From Apis mellifera (Eukaryota; Arthropoda; Insecta; Hymenoptera; Apidae), in the NCBI RefSeq assembly GCF_003254395.2, contig NC_037649.1:781001-845000 (forward strand): 64,000 bases of DNA. The letters run 5' to 3'. The position numbers and the translations under genes were made by a program. The notes under the pieces are model-generated. The model had not been told where the DNA came from and searched no databases. It worked only from the letters and a program-made list of their open reading frames with translations. Positions 46,939 through 56,679 of the stretch are shown here, in pieces (positions within the stretch are counted from its first letter, which is position 1; every line of letters starts with the position of its first letter).

Positions 46939-47879
46939 ATTAGAAAAAACTCGTTAACAAAATATCTCGGATCGAATACGTTGTACATTTTGGTCAATTA
47001 AAAAAAGAAAGAAAGAAAGAATAAAGCGAAGGTGGATAATTTATGTATGAAATAATGGATAACATTGTTGTGGATAATTTTAATAAATAATCATTATTGA
47101 ACCGTATGTGTATTTCTATGTAGATACGTATTTTTTTATATATGTATAATAATATAAAGGATGCAAATATTTTATTTCGATGAAAGAATATATTTTAAAT
47201 CAATATTCCTCCGGAAATAAAATATTTAATTATAGATAATTCTATTTAATATTATTTATATTTTTTCTGCTTTTTATAAATAGCAAATATACAATTACAA
47301 TTCTTTCTCACAAATGCAACAAAGAAATAATTGAATTTCCAAATTTATTCCATCAACAGAAATAAAGCAACAATATATTAACTTTTTATTTAATTAAAAT
47401 TAAAGCCAAATTTGATCAATATTTGGAAGGAAGAAGAATTGTAGATTCCTTCAATGATCATAGCAAACGATGAAATTTAGAAAACGTTTAAATAATATTT
47501 AGTATAACTTTGTCCCAAGTTTATAAATAAGATAAAAGATGCATAACTTAAAAGGTACTTTAAAATAATCATGATGAAAGATTTTTCTATTAAAACACTT
47601 TGAATACACGAGGCAGATAAATATCCAAAAATGCAAATATGGATTACATGCCTTGATCAAATCCAGAACAAGATAGGGAACAAAATAATGAATAAAATAT
47701 ATTTCCCTTAACTGTACTTATTCATCGAATCATCATGCGTGATGAAATAATCAACACGTGTCGAACAACTGGTTGTGCATTCCTAGGAGGAGAAGGATAA
47801 TGCTTTCCTTCAAACATATGTTATAATATATGGATAAAAAGTATTTATTTCCATCATTGGAATGGAGAAAATAATGAAA
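46939..47879. other. spacer between gene J and pseudogene K
   Basis: AT-rich with no supported gene. ACTGGTTGTGCATTCCTAGG near 47769 resembles CCGGTTGTACATTCAGGATG near 2500 upstream of gene A, apparently a vestige of the alpha-group upstream region retained by pseudogene K. Confidence 0.55.
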
Positions 47880-50800
47880 AGATTGAATATGAATATGATT
47901 TCTCAGATATCTCTTTCAAATTGTCACAAAATTTTTATTGAAAGTCATTAAGTGGTTGAACAACGATCAAAAAAATAGAAGAACGTCAATGAAGAATCAA
48001 TATGTTGTCCACTGTCAAAGCATATCTATGCTTTGTGCGTTAATATTGCCGATATTTATCACAGTTGGAGAGATTTTAACGTAAGTAAGAAATTATTTTT
48101 CAAAAATTGTTACATTTCTTAATTATTCTGTACGAATATGTAAAGAGATATACTGTGTATGGTGGTCAAAATGAAGAGAAACTGAAAACGATGCAATTAA
48201 TTTTCAAGAAAATTAGTTGTAGAGAAAGATTGTTTGATTGATTTTTTCCAAAATAGAATAGAAGTTTTTTCAAAAATATCTGAAAATTCTATCTGAAAAA
48301 TTATGATATGAAATATTATCGAATATCAATGTGTTATGAATAATTATTAAAAAAATTTGTAATTCAAAAATATCAAAATTAAATTATTAATTTTGATATT
48401 TTTTAGTTGTTATTAATTTTAAGAAATATGTACATTGCACGAATATTAATCAAATCTTGAATTTATTTTTTCAGTATTGTATGTCATACTATCGCTTTCT
48501 AAGTTTATAATATTAAGATTTCACAGAAGAGAATTCGAAAATAACTTTATATTCAGAAGAATTTTTGGCATTTCAAATATGAAAATTACTTTTCACGAAG
48601 CATCAAAAGTTTTGCAAGTTGTGGATCACAATACTTCTTTGTACAAAGCCCTATTTTTTCTATGTAATTACACCATTCTACTATAAGTAAGTAAATCACT
48701 GAACAAAAACTCTATGCATTTTAATAATCTTTCTAAGAAATTTTTTTATCAATTAAAATAACTTTACATATAATTAATAAGCCTTGAATCAATACCATTG
48801 CATGTCTTAATAGTATTAATGCACAAATTTCAGAAATTTTTTTAAGTATCGTAAGATTTTAGCATTAAAAAAATAGAAAATTAATTTTAAAAGAAACAAT
48901 GTTACAGAAGTGAATGTTTTTTTAGTGGAATCGTGGAAAGAACAAATCAGAAGGAACACTTCCGGTCAAAATGTCGATATACCATATAAGCACAACACCA
49001 TATTACGAATTATTGTTCGCCTCGCAGGTATCGTACATCTTTATTTATATGTCAGTGAAATGCGACAACATCCATTTATATTTGAAAATGATTAGTAACA
49101 CATAATTAGATTTGTAGAACAGTGATTCTCTTATCTGATATACACGAAATACAGAATTAGATAATATATGAATAATTTAATATTCTAAAAAATTTTTTCA
49201 AATTTCAAAAAAATAACAATATATATTTTAAATTAAAAATAAGTCGAAATCTAATTTTTAAATTCGTGAAATTTGAATACGAAACATTGCAAGATCTTAA
49301 AACTCTTAAAAAAATTTAAAATCTAAAAATTAAACAAATTCAATAGAATTGGACTATTTTTATTTAAAAATAAATTCATATCATATTTATATAAATTATC
49401 TTTTACATAGAATTCCCGAGAATTCCAAATAACAAATATAGAAAAAAATTTCTCGAGAATTCAAATATGCTCTCTTTTATTTTAAATTTCTCTACTGCGA
49501 TAATAATATCGATTCGAGATAATGAGAAGAAATATTGGTACCGAAGCTTAATTAATTTTCAGATTCGAGGCAATTAGAAAAAATTGAGACCGTGTTACTC
49601 TCAATAATACAATATTTTTACATCAAAATTTCAAATTGATCAAAAAATTCAAAAGTAGAATGGGATATGGATTACCTTATAAAGTCGTTGGATGATGGAC
49701 GGACACACAATAGATCACAGGAATATAAAAGGAGACACTAACAACTACACACTTTGTTATTTTTACGGATGACATCCCCTTATTTGGATTACTATTTATA
49801 CGTAACGGCGAGAAATAATACTAGCGAGAAACAGGAACCGCCTAGCGGCGTGATCGGTATTACGAGTCAATATTCAGACATGATCATGGCCGCCTAGCGA
49901 TAATTGTATTAATTATTATTGATCAATACCGCGAAGCTTGATGTTACAATATATATATAGAATATAACTACGAATTTTAAGAGAGAAACATTTAAGAGCT
50001 GCTCTTGAAAATAATTTTCATCCTTAAATAAATCTAGCTTGCCAATAGAATTTTGTAGAATCATTGTGAATCCAGTTAATATTATAAGAGGATTATCTAA
50101 TGGAAAATTATTAATTCGTGCAGTTAATAGTTCTACAACAAATCGGCCTTATTTGAGTAAAGATAATTACTTATGCGTGTTGAGCATGCACGTGAATTAC
50201 CACTTAAAATATTGCAACATCGAATGCTCACCATATGGGTATTCGAGCATAAAGGAACAGAAAGATATCATCTCTTACACGGATAAATATTACAAAGCTT
50301 TAAAGAAGTGCATAAAACAGCATCGGTCGTTGCTCAAATATTATAAACTCGATTATGTTTATGTTACACATTGATGATTTTAAATCACGTGATGTTGTTT
50401 AGCTTGATAATGTGCATCGCCTTCTAGTTATAATAGTAATTTCTCTTTTAGAAAATCAAAATGTATATACACATAAATGTTTGATATGAATATGAATGAA
50501 TTAAAATAAATTCATGCAATTTTCATTGTTTATAATTACGCATAAATTTTAAATGTACAAAATATCTAGATAAACGTACAAAAGAGATATATAAAATAAT
50601 AAATATAATGGTATTTGAAGAATAAGACTAAATTTAGTTAAAGATAATAATATTTTTGCATACCAACTTTTCTCTACGTTTTCTAGAATCAAGTTTTTAG
50701 TAAAAAGTATCTATATATTTTATAATAAAAATAAAATATAAAAATAATGTAATATACAGGCAGACGTACCTCTAATGACGCTCTTCATTTTCATTTTCTC

Positions 50801-51228
50801 CAAGATTTGGTATCTTTGTCCCTTTTTTCATGTATATTCATGGCGAATTGATAGAAGAAGGTGGAAATGTATTGGCCATATATTCAGACTGGTGGACGAT
50901 ATTGCCAATGAAAGAGACTGGAAAAATGTTATGGAACGATATGAAGATAATAATGATGAAGTGCTGGAGGATTTGTTTCCTTGGAAATCTGCTAATCTAG
51001 TATAAACAATCTTTCATTTATTAAACGATAAGAAATAACATTCGATCGATCTCTGACATATAATCAAATAATAACAAATTAATAAATAATAATTTTCAAA
51101 CAACGAATATCTCACTATGTACGAATATTTTAGAAAAAAGATCACAAGAGATCGTTGCAGCTTATAAGCTTATCCTGTCATATTTTACTTTCTTGAGGAA
51201 TGTCCAATCTTTGTGTTCAAGTAATTAA
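47880..51228 (+). pseudogene. broken odorant receptor K, alpha group
   Basis: All six exons survive as remnants in order. Exon 1, about 47895-48080, has a stop after SQNFY and frame breaks, but ends ADIYHSW and a GTAAGT donor. Exon 2, from 48475, keeps FRREFENN and FWHFKYE-like text but is frameshifted. Exon 3, about 48928-49027, retains TTPYYELLFASQ. Exon 4, about 50150-50430, has LCVLSMHV, YYKALKKCIKQHRSLLKYY, then a frameshift into VMLFSLIMCI. Exon 5, 50760-51000, has a frameshift near 50817 and lacks most of the GGFFPMSLET segment. Exon 6, 51161-51228, has LSYFTFLRN after a one-base change. Intron lengths and residues such as YSDWWTILPMKETGKM show it belongs with A and N. No working protein can be made. 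Confidence 0.85.
49592..49949. other. anomalous GC-richer block in intron 3 of pseudogene K, possible LTR remnant
   Basis: The block begins TGTTACTC and ends ATGTTACA. It contains TATAAAAGG near 49718 and two CCGCCTAGCG strings (near 49839 and 49890), the first part of an 11-bp palindrome CCGCCTAGCGG. It contrasts with the AT-rich intron around it. No target duplication or coding frame is visible, so a solo LTR is only a guess. Confidence 0.25.
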
Positions 51229-51283
51229 AGAAAGAAAAAAGTAATAACACTTTAATTTCCAATCTTTACATACATCTGTAAAA

Positions 51284-51812
51284 TTAATCAATTAATAATA
51301 AGTATATATATACACAAATGCATTTTATTAACCCAACAAAAGTTTTTTCTAATCTGAAAGATTGAAGATAAATTTTCAATACAATTAAAACAAATAATTG
51401 TACAATTCTAATTTTTCCATTCTGGAATTCCAAAAAAAAAATCACTTGAACAAATCTCCAAAAATAAATCTTGACTGTAATCACCATAATCTTACCATTC
51501 TACACATAATTCTATACATACACCACTTGTATAATCCTCCATGTAAGATGTTAATTAATCAATTAATAATAAATATATATATATATATAAATGCATTTTA
51601 TTAACTCAACAAAGTTTCTCTAATTTGAAAGATTGAAGATAAATTTTCAACACAAAAGATAATTGTACAATTCTAATTTTTCCACCCTATTCTGGAATTC
51701 CAAAAAAAAACACATTCATTTGAATAAATCTCCAAAAATAAATCTTGACTATAATCTTACCATTACTCCATAATTCTATACATACACCACTTGTATAATC
51801 CTCCACGTAAGA
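51284..51812. repeat. tandem duplication of about 265 bp between K and L
   Basis: Two copies share TTAATCAATTAATAATAA at the start, GATTGAAGATAAATTTTCAA in the middle and CACTTGTATAATCCTCCA at the end, with a handful of small indels. Confidence 0.9.
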
Positions 51813-51926
51813 GCATAAGCGCTTAATCAACCGGGGTAGTAGACGCAGTACTATCTACCCCTCGCATCAATCCCACCTTCTCTCCCTCTCCATTGTCATG
51901 CCAATTGTGCCCCATTCCCTTGTCAC

Positions 51927-51938
51927 ATCATGAATAAT
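51927..51938 (+). promoter_or_regulatory. candidate upstream motif of gene L (beta group)
   Basis: ATCATGAATAAT, the same string as 209 bp before gene B, lies here 258 bp before the gene L start. Confidence 0.35.
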
Positions 51939-52184
51939 TTACGCCCGTTACGACCACGTTTCACGCGAGATACGTAAAGATCCTTTAAAAAAAAAGAAAA
52001 AGTACGGCAAGCAATGCGGCTGATCGTGATTGGCATTTTCAAAAGGACATTTTTCACTTGACAAATCAAAGCGATTCGATCAAAGAGTTACGATCAAAGA
52101 GCGTGAACATATTATCTCCGCAACGAGAGAGAGGAAATTTCTTTAGAAGAAATATTCTAGAGAATATTTCTTTTCACCTCGGCC

Positions 52185-55100
52185 ATGCGATCGACTCGGG
52201 ACATCTCGATAATTTGGACGAGTTTCCTGATGAAAATAGTCGGGTTGTGGTTGGCCGCCGATCGGGACGAGCAACGTCGAAGGGATTTCGCGTTGATTTA
52301 CACAGTTGGCGCGCTTTTCATTATCGTGTGCATCGGTTTCAGGGATATTTACTTCACTTGGGGAAACTTCAGCGTAAGTATATATATTTTTCTCTCTCGA
52401 TTAGAATTGAAATTTTATCAAGGTTAATTAAAATCAATGATATGATTAATCAGGACAGCGTTTACATATCTTGCAACAATTTGTACCTGATGATCGTGGT
52501 GCTCAAGGTGGGTGTGTTGTACGCGCACAAAATGGAGTTCTTCGACCTGGTCACGTTCACGAGAAACAATTTCTGGCGCTCGTATCCCGACCCGGAAGAG
52601 GAATTAATATTGGCCGAGTGCAAGAGGATATGCACCATCTTCGTCGTTGTAATCAGCTTCTGCGCTCAGGGCACTTGCACCGGTTACATGATCACTCCGA
52701 TAATAGGTAATTCTCGGTGAGATTTCAACTTTTAAAAAGCATATTGTAACGTTAATGTATGGTTTCCAGCAAATGTGGGAAGGAACGAATCTGACAGGGA
52801 ATTGCCGTTCAACTTGTGGGTCGATCTTCCTGTAGGATTGTCGCCTTACTTCGAGATCCTTTTCACCGTGCAGGTGAGAATTTGTAATTTCTAATTTCTC
52901 TTCTTCTCTTTCAAATTTCTTTTAAATTAAATTGACGTTCGAATTTTGTCAAGTTAAGTTATCATTATTTATTAATCGTCTGTTAATTTTTGATAACATT
53001 TTATTTTATAGTTCTTTTTTTCTTACTCAAATTCCTTCCAATTAAAATGACATTCGAATTTTGTTAAGTTATCATATTATTTATTGATAATCGTCTGCTG
53101 ATTTTTGATGGCATTTTATTTTATAATTCTTTTCTTCTCTCTCATTCAAATTCCTTCCAATTAAAATGACATTCGAATTTTATCGATAAGTTATCATATT
53201 ATTTATTGATAATCATCTGCTGATTTTTGATGGCATTTTATTTTCTTCTTCTCTCTCACTCAATTTCAATTAAAATGATATTCGAATTTTAATAAGTTAA
53301 GTCGATAAGTTATTATATTATTTATTGATAATCGTCTGCTGATTTTTGATGGCATTTTATTTTATAGTTCTTTTCTTCTCTCACTCAAATTCCTTTCAAT
53401 TAAAATGGCATTAGAATTTATTTATTGATAATCTGTTGATTTTTGATTTTATTTTATAGAACAAGTAAGAATTCATAATTCGTAATTTCTCTTCTTCTCT
53501 CTCACTCAAATTCCTTCCAAATTAAAATGGCGTTCGAATTTTGTCGATAAGTTGATAAATTGATAAGCAAATATCATAATATATTATCATATTATTTATT
53601 AATGCTGATTTTTTATGGCATTTTATTTTATAGTTCTTTTCTTCTCTCTCACTCAAATTCCTTCCAATTAAAATGACGTTCGAATTTTGTCAAGTTAAGT
53701 TATCATATTATTTATTAATCGTCTGCTGACTTTTTATGGCATTTTATTTTATAGTTCTTTTCTTCTCTCTCACTCAAATTTCTTCCAATTAAAATCCAAT
53801 TAAAATGACATTAGAATTTTGTTGATAAGTTATCATATTATTTAGTAATCTGCTGATTTTTTATTTTATTTTATTTTATAGGATAAATAAAAATTCAATT
53901 TCTCTTCTTCTTTCTCTCAAATTCCTTCCAAATTAAAATGGCATTCGAATTTTGTCGATAAGTTATCATATTATTTATTGATAATTGTCTGCTGATTTTT
54001 TATGGTATTTTATTTTCTTCTTCTCTCTCACTCAAATTTCTTCCAATTAAAATGGTATTAGAATTTTATTGATAAGTTATCATATTATTTATTTAATCGT
54101 CTGCTAATTTTTGATGGCATTTTATTTTCTTCTTCTCTCTCATTCAAATTCTTTCCAATTAAAATAGCATTCGAATTTTGTTAATAAGTTATCATATTAT
54201 TTATTAATCGTCTACTTATTTTTGATTTTATTTTATAGCAAGAATTCATAATTTCTCTTCTTCTCTCATTCAAATTCTTTCCAATTAAAATGGCATTCAA
54301 ATTTTGTCAATAAGTTCATATTATTATCATATTATTTATTGCCAATCTGCCGATTTTTGATTTTATTTTATAGGACAAGTAAAAATTCATAATTCGTAAT
54401 TTCTTCTTTTTTCTCACTCAAATTCCTTCCAAATTAAAATGGCATTCAAATTTTATCAATAAATTATCATATTATTTATTATTTATAAATCGTCTGCTGA
54501 TTTTTGGTGGCATTTTATTTTATATTAAAACTTGAACGAGAATTAAGAAAGAAGGATATATAAATATAATGTCATTGGTGCAGATACTTTGCGTGTACCA
54601 CGTCGGCGTGTGTTACATCTGTTTCGATAATTTACTGTGCATCGTGAATCTTCACGTGGCCGGCCAATTTCGCATACTGCAACACCGACTGAGAAATTTG
54701 AACGTCGCCGTAACAGGCGATCGTGAGTCCTATCGCGCGAACGTTTGCCACGCGAAATTGAGGAGCTGCGTGATTCGTCACCAAACGTTGACCAAGTATT
54801 GCAAACAATTGGAAAACATATTCACGATAATCGTGCTCGGCCAAGTGCTGTTCCTCGCTCTTGTCATATGCCTCGTGGGATTCCAATTATTTCTGGTTCG
54901 TATGCGAAATAAATATCCAAGATTTTGTATTCATCGAATGATAAAAAAATAAAAAAAGAACAGTTTCCTTTAATCATATTTTTCTCAACGAAATTTTTAT
55001 TTTATAGTTTGCAAATAAAGGGTGTCCCGAAATTCACACACAAGATTTGATTTGTAACACGTTTTCATCGTTGAGTTAAATATTTTAAAGAAATAACAAA

Positions 55101-55932
55101 GATTTCTCGAACAAAATCAATGATTGGGGTTCAGAAAATTTGCAATCATTGAGAAACAAATGCATCCACAACGTGTCCCTAACATCCTCATCTTGGAGGA
55201 TCCTTCCTCTTCGAAAATCCAAATACATAAGCCAGTTTTTCGTGTCTAAATCTCAAGATATGGACGACATACCGAGAAACAATTCAATTACTGCACGAAT
55301 CTTGATCTGATCTGTGTAATTTCGATGATCATAATTGGCCAGATTTAACGCTGTTGCACTTTTTTTACAATTTTTAATCGTGGATTTTCTATCGAAATGA
55401 AACTAATTAAAATTGTCGAATTTTGGGAACACTTTTTTTTACTTTCGAAAGATCGACGAAATAAAAATAATTTCTCTACTCCGTTCATCGAACACAGATG
55501 GACACGCCTGCCTCGAGAAAGGTCAGTTTAACGTTGAATTTCGCCGGCACCCTCTGCCAACTTTTAATGTTCACGTACAGTTGCGACGATCTGATAAGGG
55601 AGAGCGTGAACGTGGGCAACGCGGTGTTCTCGGGGCCGTGGGCGGAATTGCCGATGGACAAAGTTGGACGAGTTGTGCGAAAAAATCTGATAATCGTCGT
55701 GGCGAGGTCGCACAGAGTTTGCTGCTTGACGGCCGGCAAATTTTTCCCCGTCTCCCTCGAAACCTCTACCGCGGTAATCATTCTTAAGATTCCTATTTTT
55801 ACTCGAAAATAACCTTAAGATGATTAATTAATTAATTAATTAATTTTCTTGGTTAATCAGGTGCTGAGCACGGCAATGTCCTACTTCACGCTGTTGAAAC
55901 ATTCCTCCCTAAAGATGGAAAATACCACGTAA
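52185..55932 (+). CDS. odorant receptor L (7tm_6 family), beta group
   Basis: Exons 52185-52373, 52454-52706, 52770-52873, 54584-54895, 55498-55773 and 55861-55932 give 401 residues. It opens MRSTRDISIIWTSFLMKIVG, matching gene B after that protein's short N-terminal extension. Exon 2 reads YAHKMEFFDLVTFTRNNFW and CAQGTCTGYMITPIIG, exon 3 ESDRELPFNLWVDLPVGLSP, exon 4 ILCVYHVGVCYICFDNLLC, exon 5 TAGKFFPVSLETSTA and exon 6 MSYFTLLKHSS. As in B, the exon 4 donor is GTTCGT. Intron 3 is swollen to 1.7 kb by a long tandem array, and intron 4 holds a decayed transposon. Exon 5 happens to start with ATG, but it is in frame with exon 4 and is not a gene start. Confidence 0.93.
52890..54530. repeat. 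long minisatellite filling intron 3 of gene L
   Basis: Some fifteen units of roughly 90-125 bp alternate a pyrimidine-rich part (TTCTTCTCTCTCACTCAAAT), ATTAAAATGACATTCGAATT, AAGTTATCATATTATTTATT and TGATTTTTGATGGCATTTTA. Many units end TTTTATAG, so the intron contains multiple sequences that look like splice acceptors. Confidence 0.93.
55018..55400 (+). mobile_element. decayed Tc1/mariner-type remnant in intron 4 of gene L
   Basis: GGGTGTCCCGAAATTCACAC at 55020 resembles the inverted repeat of the element in gene A (GGGTGTCTCAAAATTAACGC). Downstream, at about 55151, AAACAAATGCATCCACAACG reads KQMHPQR, the same transposase phrase as in that element, here on the plus strand. The opposite terminus is not found. 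Confidence 0.5.
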
Positions 55933-56679
55933 ATACCACGGGGTATAACGACGAAAGAAAGGATCCTCTTTAAACGAAGAAAAATGTCACTTTCGATGAA
56001 GAAGAATTTTCAGAGGATCGAGGAACGAGATTTTGTAAACGTTGAAAGAGGAATTAAAATTGAATGGAAGAAAGGAATAAATAAAATTGGAATTGCATTT
56101 CGCAGCCAAGACTGAATTTTCACGTAACAATACTAATACTTCTCTCTAAATAATTATTATCCAAAATTATTATTGTAACTTTATTTTGTACTCATTCGAA
56201 GAAGAATAGTGAATCTAGGGAAAAGATGAGAGCTAATTTTTTTCTCTCTCTCTCTCTCGTGTATGTATATATGTATGTATGTATTTTAAATTTTATTTTA
56301 ATCACTCACAATCTCGTACAAATTCCTTGTTATCCTCCACAAGAATCACGAGTCGAAAATTACGCGTGCGTGTTCTTCGACGTACCCTCAAAGCGTCAAA
56401 TTGAATCACTGAATCAAGTGATAGAACACGGTTATTATACTCGTCTACGATTCCCCTAGCTAGAATCGTGCATAATTCATCATCGATCATTCTCGCTTCT
56501 CCTCGAGCGCGAGACTGGCAATCACAATGACGGCCAATTGTCTTGGATCGGCTGATTGATACGAAACGAAAGTTGTCAAGGGCGGAGATATTATACAGTA
56601 GTGTGATAAACGTGACGTTTCGATCGATCGATACGACGACTCGACGACGAGCAACCTATTCTGTCATTGAAGATTCGGA
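55933..56679 (+). promoter_or_regulatory. spacer L-M with candidate gene M upstream motifs
   Basis: AT-rich at first, with CT and GTAT microsatellite runs at 56240-56285. GCATAATTCATCATCGATC from 56470 and GGCAATCACAATGAC near 56515 match elements before gene C in order and approximate spacing. Confidence 0.45.

Larger units (their letters stand above)
51229..52184. other. spacer between pseudogene K and gene L
   Basis: Mostly a two-unit duplication (listed separately) and then, from about 51815, a less AT-rich upstream region of gene L. No gene is supported. The long plus frame covering 52058-52720 is a wrong-frame read across exons 1 and 2 of L. Confidence 0.7.

Noticed and set aside
52058..52720. 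220-codon plus-strand open frame at the start of gene L
   Set aside because: It is a wrong-frame read over exon 1 and the intron that enters the right frame only in exon 2. The receptor N terminus lies in another frame from 52185.
55498..55812. ATG at the start of exon 5 of gene L as a separate gene start
   Set aside because: A good acceptor precedes it, and the phase and alignment match exon 5 of gene B, where the first codon is GCG.
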